Shown here: in pieces, positions 26,501 to 33,683 of the stretch
How the letters are laid out: the number at the start of each line of letters is the position of its first letter
Numbering within the stretch: position 1 is the first letter of the stretch
Assembly: GCA_023511675.1 (NCBI GenBank)
Contig: JAIMBC010000024.1
Location: 1-33,683, forward strand
Direction: 5' to 3'
DNA length: 33,683 nt
DNA from: Pirellulales bacterium
GTDB lineage: Bacteria > Planctomycetota > Planctomycetia > Pirellulales > JAIMBC01
Program-made: the position numbers and the translations under genes
The notes under the pieces: generated by a model
Told to the model about the DNA's origin: nothing
What the model saw: the letters and a program-made list of their open reading frames with translations, nothing else
Databases searched by the model: none

Positions 26501-27558
26501 AATCCGGAACGCCTGCACGGCGCCCACTGCCCACCCTCCCTCCGCGTGGAGACTGTCCTTTCCCCTTGGCCCATCTTGGCCAACGGCAGGCTGGTCAGCC
26601 CCTTCCCAGGCTCTTGTGCAACTCGTTTGCAACTCGTTCCCACGCTCCGCGCGCCGGGTTCCGACTCACGATACGCTCTTGGACTCATGCGCTTACGGAT
26701 TCTCCCCCTCCAAGCCAGTCGTTTTCTCCAAGCAGGCACGTGAGCTGCCGGTACGCCTCGCCATGTTGAGGCTGAGATGCGGTCCTGGATATGGCGGGCC
26801 GGGAGGCGAACGCTTCCAGACAGTGATCACGGAGACCCGGGCCGGGTCGCCCAACCGGCGAATCTTGTGCACCTGCGGGCTGGTCACGAAGAGAACACCG
26901 GACTGCGCGCGGCCCTTTATCTCGATGCATCGCGTCTCTCCACCCGGTTTTTCGGACCGGATGTCGTCCTGCTCTCGGTCCCGGCTCACGACCGTGGGCA
27001 GCCGACCACGGACGAGTTCGGCTGCTTTCCATTCCGAGATCACGCTGCCTCGGGCCTTGTCGTTATGGTCGCCGTTCACGTCCCTTTCGCGCTCTCCTAT
27101 GGCCAATCAAGGGGATGGTCAGAGAGAAGGCTCTGCCCCTAGCACAGCGGCCGCCGCCTTCAGTGGCTTCCGGCGTGCTGCGACAATCGAGGCCACCGTC
27201 CATGGGAGCGTATGGTTAGGCGTGGTCGCGTCTCAAATCGGGCGGATGAAGGCTGATGTTTAGGCCGCCGCACACCCACCGCAGTTGTGGCTCGGCAATG
27301 AGTCCGTCATGGTACCGGCGCCGTAGGAACCCATGCGCCGCCCCCACCGACGGCCCCCGGGCATGTCGAAGTCTTCGGAGCCGGCGGCCCAGGGCGGGCC
27401 GCGTTGGCGATGGCCGGGTCGATTGGCAGGACAACTGTGGATGGGTGGTACAGAGTCGGCCGGCCACTGTGCCATGAGCCGGCGCACTGCCGTGGCGTGT
27501 GTGGGCCTGAGGCACGAGAAAGGTGGCAACGGCGGCCTGGGGCCCGCGGGCTGGGGGG
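26501..27558. other. Long gap containing a gene relic
   Basis: About 1,060 bases without an intact gene. The centre (about 26.7-27.1 kb, minus) holds the DUF3883-like relic described separately. The rest, including 27107-27558, shows only short frames with no family features, and I see nothing definite there. Confidence 0.6.
26693..27106 (-). pseudogene. Relic of a DUF3883 (NOV C-terminal-like) domain gene
   Basis: A 137-codon minus-strand frame whose middle (residues about 26-98) resembles the DUF3883 domain found at the C-terminus of helicases and other defence-associated proteins. Visible blocks: GRLPTVVSRDREQDDIRSEK, ETRCIEIKGRA and LFVTSPQVHKIRRLGDPA, matching the family pattern in which a conserved D..E-x-K precedes a threonine-containing strand. 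D-(x)n-E-I-K would be a PD-(D/E)xK-like site. The rest of the gene (helicase or methyltransferase part) is not in the window, and the end appears to shift into another frame after about residue 100. I call it a broken remnant of a mobile or defence gene. Confidence is limited because the match is short and made by eye. Confidence 0.5.
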
Positions 27559-28620
27559 TTAAAGTCCGGCCAGTTCGCACAGCGCGGCGGCGACGACGGG
27601 TTGAGGACAGCTCCACACGAGAAAGAAAAGGGCCTCCCGGCAATAGCGGCCTGCGGGGTGGCCTTCGATGTAGCCGCTGCCCTTGGAGGCGGCCAACAGC
27701 GCCTGAGCGCAGCGGAGCGCCAGGCTGTTGGCGGCGGCACGCAGCGCATCGGGGGTGCAGGGGGTGTCGCCCGCGGCGAGGGCGAGCAGGTTCTGCTCGG
27801 CCTGGGCGTATTCGGCCTCGAGTGCTTGCCAGGCGGGAACCAGTTCGGCTCTGGTGCTGGCCTCGCTTTCCAACAGCGACAGTGCCCCGCGTGCGTGTCC
27901 CAGGGCCAGCGCAGAGGTGTGGATGCTGCCGGTCCCTGCCCGGCCGCGTTGCGCAAAGAGGTCCGGCGCAGGCCCGGCCAGGATCCACTCGTCGTCCAGC
28001 CGGACCTGATCGAACCGCACAGGTCCGGTGCGCGTGGCCGAGAGGCCCACCATACGCAGGGGCGGTTCGACGCAGACGCCCGCGCTGCTGGTAGGCACCA
28101 GCAGCAGCAATTGCTGACCATCCGGGCAGGAGGCCCCTACCACCAGCACCTCGGCCTGGCTGCCGCCGCTGACCCAGGGAATCTGTCCTTGCAAGGTGAA
28201 GCCGCCCGGCCGACGCGTGGCTACCAGCATGGGCCTTGCTAGGTGGCGGCGGCTGGTGGTGAGGTGGGCAATGCCCACGGCGCCGAAGATCTTGCCGCTG
28301 GCCAGGGGCTCCAGGTAGCGGTCGCGGAGGGCATGGTTGGGGCTATCGATCAGTCGGCGGAGGCATCCGGCGGGCTGGGTGAGCAGGAAGGTAGTGGTAA
28401 GACAGCATGAGGCTAGTTGGAGGAGGCCGCGTACCAGGTCGGCTTCGGACCAGGCCAGGCCGCCATGTTCTCGGGGCAGCCCCCAGCGGTACACGCCCTG
28501 TTCTGCGCACGCTGCCAACTGGGCTGCCGGCCAGAGACCCTGGCTATCCACCTCTGCGGCATGGCTGCGGAGCAGGCGGCAGAGGGCCGCCAGCATGGGA
28601 TCCTGAGGAGAGGCGATCAT
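27559..28620 (-). CDS. Acyl-CoA dehydrogenase-like flavoprotein
   Basis: 353 aa. N-terminal helical part (HAAEVDSQGLWPAAQLAACAEQGVYRWGLPREHGGL) and central part with FGAVGIAHLTTSRRHL and GFTLQGQIPWVSGGSQAEVLVVGA fit the acyl-CoA dehydrogenase fold, where the second block is the beta domain near FAD. The C-terminal helices include SALALGHARGALSLLE. The family is usually about 380 aa with a catalytic glutamate in the last third; I cannot place that residue with confidence, so activity and substrate are unclear. The ATG directly follows the TGA of the ABC ATPase gene, with no spacer, so it is part of that operon. Why a flavin dehydrogenase-like protein is tied to a transporter is not evident. 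Confidence 0.82.
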   Translation of the reverse strand: MIASPQDPMLAALCRLLRSHAAEVDSQGLWPAAQLAACAEQGVYRWGLPREHGGLAWSEADLVRGLLQLASCCLTTTFLLTQPAGCLRRLIDSPNHALRDRYLEPLASGKIFGAVGIAHLTTSRRHLARPMLVATRRPGGFTLQGQIPWVSGGSQAEVLVVGASCPDGQQLLLLVPTSSAGVCVEPPLRMVGLSATRTGPVRFDQVRLDDEWILAGPAPDLFAQRGRAGTGSIHTSALALGHARGALSLLESEASTRAELVPAWQALEAEYAQAEQNLLALAAGDTPCTPDALRAAANSLALRCAQALLAASKGSGYIEGHPAGRYCREALFFLVWSCPQPVVAAALCELAGL

Positions 28621-29547
28621 TCAGCTCACCAGCCCCTTGGTGACCATCATGAACACGTCTTCCAGGGTCGGGTCTTTCTCGGCGAAGGCGGCCAGCCGCA
28701 CGCCCCGCTGGATCAGCCGCTCGAGCAGATCGGCAATTTGCCGATCGTCGGCCGCCAGCTCCGCCGTGAGCTGATGATCTTCGATCTGCACGCTCTGCGT
28801 CTCCGGCAGGCTGCGGATGACAGAAAGCGCCTCCTCCATCTTTTCCAAGACACGCAACTGGAGCACGCGGTTCTTGCGTATCTTGCGGTACACCTCGTCG
28901 ATGGGGCCGCTCAGCAGCAGCTTCCCCTGCTCGATGATGCCGATGGATGTGCAGCAGTCGGCCAGCTCGGTCAGAATGTGGCTAGAGATGAGAATGGTCT
29001 TGCCCATCCGGCGCAGTTCTTTCAGCAGGGCCTTGACCTCCAGCCGGGCACGGGGATCCAGCCCGCTGGAAGGCTCATCCAGAATCAGCACCGGCGGGTC
29101 GTGCACCAGCGTCTTGGCCAGGCAGAGCCGCTGCTTCATGCCGCGCGAGAGGCCGTTGACAAAATCGTCGCGCTTGTGCGTGAGGTCCAACAGTTCCAGC
29201 ACGTCGGAGATCACCTGCTTGCGGCGGGCACGGGGGATCTTGTAGGCCACCGCGAAGAAGTCGAGAAACTCCCAGACCTTCATGCCGTCGTACACGCCGA
29301 AATTGTCCGGCATGTAGCCCACGCTGCGGCGCACATCCAGCGGCTGCCGGGTGACGCTGTAGCCGTTGACTATCCCTTCTCCATACGAGGGCCGCAGCAG
29401 CGTGGCCAGAAAGCGAATGGTGGTGCTCTTGCCCGCGCCGTTGGGACCGATGAAGCCGTACATCTCTCCGGCTTCGATTTTCAAGTTCAGCCGCTCCACA
29501 GCAGTGAACTCGCCGTATTTCTTGCCGAAGTCGATCAGTTCAATCAT
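28621..29547 (-). CDS. ABC transporter ATP-binding protein (ABC-2 type)
   Basis: 308-aa nucleotide-binding subunit. Walker A GPNGAGKST, Q-loop region GYMPDNFGVYDGM, signature LSRGMKQRL, Walker B VLILDEPSSGLDP and the switch histidine in ILISSHILTELADCC are all present, so it should hydrolyse ATP. The C-terminal extension (about residues 220-308) is the usual one for this class, a small domain with VEDVFMMVTKGLV-like end. It lies 46 bases after the lipoprotein gene and directly before the acyl-CoA dehydrogenase-like gene. No permease is adjacent; the same-strand permease at 22658 is a possible partner, otherwise one lies outside the window. Confidence 0.96.
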   Translation of the reverse strand: MIELIDFGKKYGEFTAVERLNLKIEAGEMYGFIGPNGAGKSTTIRFLATLLRPSYGEGIVNGYSVTRQPLDVRRSVGYMPDNFGVYDGMKVWEFLDFFAVAYKIPRARRKQVISDVLELLDLTHKRDDFVNGLSRGMKQRLCLAKTLVHDPPVLILDEPSSGLDPRARLEVKALLKELRRMGKTILISSHILTELADCCTSIGIIEQGKLLLSGPIDEVYRKIRKNRVLQLRVLEKMEEALSVIRSLPETQSVQIEDHQLTAELAADDRQIADLLERLIQRGVRLAAFAEKDPTLEDVFMMVTKGLVS

Positions 29548-29593
29548 GGGCCATCGCTGGGATGCGCTGCGCGCCGGGTGGCGCCGGTGCGGC

Positions 29594-32161
29594 TCATGGG
29601 AGTTCCTCCTCAGCAGGTCTCACGTCGGGAATCTCGTTCGCGTCGGGCTGCGGCGTGGGCAGAGGAGGCGGCCGCAAGTGGGCCACCACGAAGGTGATCT
29701 GGCGGGTGCGTGCGCGGGGCTGGACTTTGAGGCCGGGCACGCCGCCGTCGACCCAGGCCAGCAACCGCAGTTCTCCATGGGGAATATCGTTCGCGGCTTG
29801 GAGGTATAGTCGTCGCACATTGAGGGCGCCGCGGGCGGGGGCCAACTGCGTGGCTTCGTGCTGTTCCAGATGCTCCGACCACAGGCCCAAGATGGCACGC
29901 GGGCGAGGAGTTTGTTGCTGTTGTGCCTCATGCTGTGCGGCCTGGCCGGGGCGGCCGGCTTCGGAGAGTTCGCGCAGGTCCCTGCGAGGTTCCAGGACCG
30001 CCTCCACCGTCTGGCCGGGACGAATCGTGCCCAGCCACGCAGCCTGGTCAGCGGCGACGATCCCCGCGCCGCGCAGCACCAACCCCGTATGATTGGCAAG
30101 CCGCAGCTTGCCGCCGACCAGAACGTCCAGCGTCAGCGGCCCCTCCAACTCGAACATCTGCTCGCAATGCACCAGTTCTGCGCTATTGCTGAACACATCC
30201 AGGCCCGAGAATCGTACCTCGCTCACATCTCCAATCTCGGCCACCTCACGCACCCGCCGCAGGGTCACTTCGCTCGTTCCCTGTGTGACCGCTCTGCCCC
30301 CTGCCGCTCCTCGCGCTGCCGGCAGAGCGAGGGCCGTCGGTTCGTCGAAACGCAGGTCATAGCGAGTGCCCAGCGAACTGTATAGTGCCAGATACCGCGT
30401 CACATGTGCCCGCTCGTAGCCTGCTTGCAATTCGACGATGTCCAATTCGGTCTGCGAGCGGTCGAAGCCAATATTCACCTGTGCCAACCGGATGACCGCC
30501 ACCCCTCCCGCCAGGGCAATCACGGGCACAGCCCCCCATGCCCACTCGACGCGCCCGATCGACTTGAAGAACAGCCAGTTCAAGCCCACCAGCACCGCCA
30601 AGTACACGCCCAAGAACCACAGCACGAACGAGGCATCCGGCACATCGATGCCGGATGCCTCGGTCACGATGCGGCGGCCAAGCTTGCTGGCTGCGCTGAA
30701 ATCGTTCCAGCCCGCCACGCCGGCTCCGTAGGGCGGACTCTGGTCTGGTCCCATACTGCTACCATACGGGTTTTGCTGGACAAGCGGCGTGGGAGCCTCG
30801 GCATACACCTCGCTCTCGAACAGCCCTGGGACCAGTTTGCTATCGCGCGTGAAGTAGCTGAGGCGGGAGACCACCCGGGGGTCGTAGAGAGTGTGGTCTG
30901 TCCAGAAGACGGCGAACGCCCCGTCACTCACGAGAACGAAATGCCGCGGCGGGCGCCGCAACAGCAGGGCGTTGTACAGCACGTCCGTGTGCTTCCAATC
31001 CACCAGTTCGCGCTGGCCAAGGCGAAAAGCCGAGACCAGCACCCGGCCTGCGCCCACTCGGTGCTCGACCAACAGCGGCTCCCCCTGGAGGGTTTGCAGG
31101 GTGACCTCGGCGTCCGCGACGGGCAACAGGCGCACGGCCCGCCAGGGCCGCCGCATGACCAGCGGGGGATGCGTTTTCATCCAGTGGGGCTGCTGCAAGT
31201 TGGCCAAGTCGCCCTCGTGGAGTTCCCACACCTCTTGGCCGCTACAAGGCAGGTACGGTTCCAGAAAGCTGCCGCGCAGCAGGTCGAGCGACTCGGGCCC
31301 GCTCACCAGGAGCTGCCCACCCCAGTGCAGCCAGTCAAGTAGCGCCGTCTGCTGGCCGCGGTCCAGCCTGGCGGGGTCGAAATTGTCCCAGAGCAGGTAG
31401 GCGATGGCGGTCCACTCCAGCGACGTGGCGGGTAACGGCACCCTCCGCTCTTTGGCCGGCAACACCACCTGATAGTGCCGCGTCACGGAGGATTCGATCA
31501 ACTCTTGGCCAGGGGCCAGGACACAGGGAAGCCGATTCAAGTACTGGTAGGCAGAGGGATTCCGTGCCAGCACCACGAAAAAGAACTGGTGTACGGGCAT
31601 GCGGACCAGCGGGCTCATGTCCTCGTGAACGGTAGAGCCTCGCGGGTTGAGCACGCGGTGCCGCGTGCGAGGGAAGCCGACGTTCTCGGGCAGGTACACG
31701 GGCAGTTCGATGTTGCGCTGCTGCGCCTTGAGCAGCACAAGCGGCCGCTCGATGCGCAGCAGAAACCGCGTATCCGGCAACGGCTGAGGACGGCCGCCTG
31801 CGTCTGTCAAGCCGCTTTCCAGACCGCCGCGAAACTCGAAATTGTTGGCACGCAGCGAAAGGGCCCCGCTCGTCCAGTGGCCCGGCTTGACGAACACGTC
31901 GCTGCGCCCCGTCTGGCTGGGATAGGTGACAAACCGCACCGACTCGAAGTCGGGCTTGGGCTTGGCCTTCTTGACGAGCTTCTTCCTGCTCTTCTTCTTC
32001 TTCGCCTTTTGGCCTTGCGCCTGCTTCGATTTGGGCAGAACACCGCAGCCGCCGCATCCCGGCAGGGCTACCCCCAGGGCCAGACACACGGCCAGGGCCA
32101 TCCACCAGGGCGGCGAGCAGCCACGCCCGCTTGCAGAGGTCGATCGCTTCGCCGTTCGCAT
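29594..32161 (-). CDS. Large lipoprotein-like membrane protein in ABC operon
   Basis: 855 aa, unknown function. An N-terminal signal (WWMALAVCLALGVALPGC) ends in a lipobox-like LPGC, followed by a strongly basic stretch (KAKKKKSRKKLVKKAKPKPD, about residues 52-71). The body is largely extracytoplasmic. Residues about 270-300 (ALLDWLHWGGQLLVSGPES) recall the glutamine-amidotransferase-like part of proteins in Planctomycetes ABC-2 clusters (Gld-like gliding/ABC accessory types). Two predicted membrane segments sit at about 505-560 (FVLWFLGVYLAVLVGLNWLFF; VPVIALAGGVAVIRLAQV). The C-terminal part has no recognised domain. Its start overlaps the preceding MobA-like stop by one base, and the ABC ATPase follows 46 bases on. 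It is probably the extracytoplasmic subunit of the transporter. Confidence 0.85.
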   Translation of the reverse strand: MRTAKRSTSASGRGCSPPWWMALAVCLALGVALPGCGGCGVLPKSKQAQGQKAKKKKSRKKLVKKAKPKPDFESVRFVTYPSQTGRSDVFVKPGHWTSGALSLRANNFEFRGGLESGLTDAGGRPQPLPDTRFLLRIERPLVLLKAQQRNIELPVYLPENVGFPRTRHRVLNPRGSTVHEDMSPLVRMPVHQFFFVVLARNPSAYQYLNRLPCVLAPGQELIESSVTRHYQVVLPAKERRVPLPATSLEWTAIAYLLWDNFDPARLDRGQQTALLDWLHWGGQLLVSGPESLDLLRGSFLEPYLPCSGQEVWELHEGDLANLQQPHWMKTHPPLVMRRPWRAVRLLPVADAEVTLQTLQGEPLLVEHRVGAGRVLVSAFRLGQRELVDWKHTDVLYNALLLRRPPRHFVLVSDGAFAVFWTDHTLYDPRVVSRLSYFTRDSKLVPGLFESEVYAEAPTPLVQQNPYGSSMGPDQSPPYGAGVAGWNDFSAASKLGRRIVTEASGIDVPDASFVLWFLGVYLAVLVGLNWLFFKSIGRVEWAWGAVPVIALAGGVAVIRLAQVNIGFDRSQTELDIVELQAGYERAHVTRYLALYSSLGTRYDLRFDEPTALALPAARGAAGGRAVTQGTSEVTLRRVREVAEIGDVSEVRFSGLDVFSNSAELVHCEQMFELEGPLTLDVLVGGKLRLANHTGLVLRGAGIVAADQAAWLGTIRPGQTVEAVLEPRRDLRELSEAGRPGQAAQHEAQQQQTPRPRAILGLWSEHLEQHEATQLAPARGALNVRRLYLQAANDIPHGELRLLAWVDGGVPGLKVQPRARTRQITFVVAHLRPPPLPTPQPDANEIPDVRPAEEELP

Positions 32162-32835
32162 CAGGCCGAGTTTACGTCTGAAAGGGAGCGGAGAAAAGCC
32201 TCGTACGCCTCAGGCGTGTCCAGATCGGCCAGCACCGAGGGATCGGCGGCCGCTACCTCGCGTGTGGGCCCGGCCCTCACCAGCGCGTCCATGCCCACGC
32301 CGGGCGGCAAACCTCGCACGGCCTCTGCCAGCGGCCAGGGAAAGTAGACCGGATGCCCCCGCTTGCCCTGCCAGGTGGGCACGAGGATGCTTGGTCGGCC
32401 TGCGTCCCGCGCGGCCAACACGCCCTGGATGGCTGCCGCGGTCAAAGCGGGCATGTCGGCCGGGGCCAACAGCCAGCCGTCGGCTTCGCCAGGGAAGTAG
32501 ACGCGTCGCAGTTCTTCCAACGCATAGGTCACGCTTGAACGCATGTCTGGCGGAGGCGGCTGCCCCACCACCACGTGTGCCCCGCAGCGCTGGCAGATCT
32601 CGCGCAGCGCGGCATCTTGCGGGTGCACCACCACAATCACCACCGGCACACACATTCGCCAGGTAGCCAAGACGTGTTCCACCACGGTGTGCTTGCCTGC
32701 CGGCAGCAACAGCTTAGGCCGGCCCATGCGGCGGCTTCGCCCAGCCGCGGGAAGGATGCCAAACACGCGGCCCGGCGGCTCGAGTGGGCATGCCGCCGGG
32801 GTCTCGCCACTGGGTTGGTGCCAGGAGCCGCGCAT
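32161..32835 (-). CDS. MobA-like nucleotidyltransferase (MocA/molybdenum cofactor type)
   Basis: 224 aa from the ATG at 32835, chosen because GGAGG lies about nine bases upstream; the frame extends to 33021 with weak sequence. The N-terminus has FGILPAAGRSRRMGRPKLLLP, the MobA/MocA nucleotide-binding signature (LAAGxSxRMGxxK). Further blocks are VVIVVVHPQ, LLAPADMPAL with the metal-binding Asp region, and GKRGHPVYF. In family knowledge MocA-type enzymes transfer CMP to molybdopterin for molybdenum hydroxylases. A gene for an XdhC-like protein lies directly upstream, which supports this role over other nucleotidyltransferases such as IspD or sugar-phosphate types. It overlaps the lipoprotein start by one base. 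Confidence 0.88.
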   Translation of the reverse strand: MRGSWHQPSGETPAACPLEPPGRVFGILPAAGRSRRMGRPKLLLPAGKHTVVEHVLATWRMCVPVVIVVVHPQDAALREICQRCGAHVVVGQPPPPDMRSSVTYALEELRRVYFPGEADGWLLAPADMPALTAAAIQGVLAARDAGRPSILVPTWQGKRGHPVYFPWPLAEAVRGLPPGVGMDALVRAGPTREVAAADPSVLADLDTPEAYEAFLRSLSDVNSA

Positions 32836-32872
32836 CCTTTTTACCTCCCAGAACAACCGTGATCCGCCGCCC

Positions 32873-32887
32873 GCGGCAGCCTGCCGC
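32873..32887. repeat. 15-base palindrome in the XdhC-MobA gap
   Basis: GCGGCAG at 32873-32879 pairs with CTGCCGC at 32881-32887 around a single C. It lies in the 255-base gap between the XdhC-like stop and the MobA-like start. It could be a protein-binding site; the loop is too short for a stable RNA hairpin. Confidence 0.4.
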
Positions 32888-33090
32888 ACGTGCTTGCCCG
32901 CAGCTTCCGGCCCGCGGCCGCCCCGAGGCGATTCCCATGTGCCTGCCAGGTGAGGCAGCCGCCCGTTCGGCCAGCGGATGCTGCCGCCCTTGAGACGCAT
33001 CCAGACCATAGGCCGGGCCACAGATCGCTGCTGGCGAGCCGCTGGATGGTGCGGCCCCGCTCTGAGTACGCCGGCGCTGGCACGTCTCCC

Positions 33091-33683
33091 TCAGGCGGAA
33101 ATGGCAGCCCAGTCGGGCCGGCCCGGCACCTGCCCTCCCAGATTACGGTGTGCTACCAGTTCTGCCAGAATGCTCACGGCAATCTCGGGCACGGTCTGGG
33201 AGCCGATATCGATACCCACTGGAGCGTACACCTTCGCCAGGGCCTCTGCCGAAATACCTTCGGCCAACAGGTCGTCGAAGATCAGCTTGATCTTGCGCTT
33301 GCTGCCGATCATGCCCACGTAGCGGGCTCCCCGCTCGGCCAGGTGATACAGAGCCTCCTCATCGTGATTGTGGCCGCGCGTCACAATCAGGCAGTAGGTA
33401 TCTGGCGTGATCTCCAGGTCCCTTAACGTGGGGCCGATGGGACCATGCAGCCGCTGCGCCGCGCGGGGAAAACGCTCGGCAGTGACATACTCGGCACGGT
33501 CGTCCAGCACCCAGACCTCGAAGTCGAGATCGGGAGCGAGGTTGCCCACGGCGTGGCCGATGTGCCCGCCGCCCACGATCAGCAGACGGCTCAGCCCCTT
33601 TGCCCGCAGCCGCTCGGCCAGTGCCAGGGCCGCGCGGCGGTTGTTCGAGCCGCCACATACCTCGCACGAGGCCTGCGAGACGG
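33091..33683 (-). CDS. XdhC/CoxI-family maturation protein (5' end outside window)
   Basis: Partial; the frame is open through the window's right edge, so the N-terminus is missing. Visible from the edge: CEVCGGSNNRRAAL, a cysteine knuckle, then LIVGGGHIGHAVGNLAPDLDFEVWVLDDR, a Rossmann-like nucleotide-binding start, CLIVTRGHNHDEEALYHL, RYVGMIGSKRK and YAPVGIDIGSQTVPEIAVSILAELV. The GMIGSKRK and PVGIDIGSQTPEEIA-like blocks are the usual C-terminal XdhC motifs. XdhC proteins bind molybdenum cofactor and help insert it into xanthine dehydrogenase-type enzymes. It lies upstream of the MobA-like gene, a common pairing. The hydroxylase itself is not in the window. The CxxC-GGS knuckle near the visible edge is uncommon in my memory of the family. 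Confidence 0.92.
   Translation of the reverse strand, partial: VSQASCEVCGGSNNRRAALALAERLRAKGLSRLLIVGGGHIGHAVGNLAPDLDFEVWVLDDRAEYVTAERFPRAAQRLHGPIGPTLRDLEITPDTYCLIVTRGHNHDEEALYHLAERGARYVGMIGSKRKIKLIFDDLLAEGISAEALAKVYAPVGIDIGSQTVPEIAVSILAELVAHRNLGGQVPGRPDWAAISA

Noticed and set aside
27256-28242. Plus-strand frames over the acyl-CoA dehydrogenase-like gene
   Set aside because: Shadows of the minus-strand gene, which has family sequence.

Overview
The window looks like GC-rich DNA from a planctomycete, probably a Pirellulales-type organism. The evidence is gene content: a Tat-exported Gfo/Idh/MocA oxidoreductase, a DUF1080 protein, a secreted PQQ-type propeller, a secreted leucine-rich-repeat protein, an FHA/AAA+ regulator next to a two-part ABC-2 permease, and an isoleucyl-tRNA synthetase with a WWWAQGG segment. 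This assignment rests on family recognition by eye, not on a search. No rRNA, tRNA, CRISPR array or intact insertion sequence was seen.

Layout. 1-1076: the 3' part of a GDP-mannose 3,5-epimerase-like gene and the N-terminal half of 6-phosphofructokinase. The latter runs in frame into a MurC lacking its N-terminus, and the join is suspicious. 1077-4052: the remaining cell-wall/division genes murC'-murB-ftsQ-like. 4202-5461 (minus): csrA and a DUF1080 protein. 5638-8304 (plus): LRR protein and a Gfo/Idh oxidoreductase cut by one in-frame stop. 8305-8822: a non-coding convergent gap with two tandem repeats and hairpins. 8823-16589 (minus): a long co-oriented run, cbiET, acidic protein, TPR protein, purine nucleoside phosphorylase, ileS and PQQ-propeller. 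16898-17310 (minus): a 48-aa protein and an 83-aa RHH-like protein, with a perfect 11-bp inverted repeat upstream. 18138-20339 (plus): a secreted HEAT-like protein and a coiled-coil/cupin sugar epimerase-like protein. 20832-24787 (minus): a translationally coupled ABC permease and FHA-GAF-AAA+-Fis regulator. 25181-26500 (plus): S41 C-terminal processing protease. 26693-27106 (minus): a probable DUF3883 relic. 27559-33683 (minus): XdhC-like, MobA-like nucleotidyltransferase, large lipoprotein, ABC ATPase and acyl-CoA dehydrogenase-like genes.

Function. The left side covers peptidoglycan precursor synthesis (MurC, MurB) and division (FtsQ-like), so the organism probably makes peptidoglycan. The 8.8-16.6 kb minus run mixes translation (IleRS), purine salvage and a corrin-pathway enzyme. 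The two ABC-related loci are on the same strand but separated: the ATPase sits with a large lipoprotein, the permease with a degenerate sigma54-activator-like protein. The XdhC/MobA pair suggests maturation of a molybdenum hydroxylase encoded outside the window.

The points most worth a second look are the PFK/MurC join, the regulator that has lost GAFTGA and the Walker B aspartate, the RHH/48-aa module with its inverted repeat, the interrupted oxidoreductase, and the DUF3883 relic. I found no clear-cut new multi-gene system.
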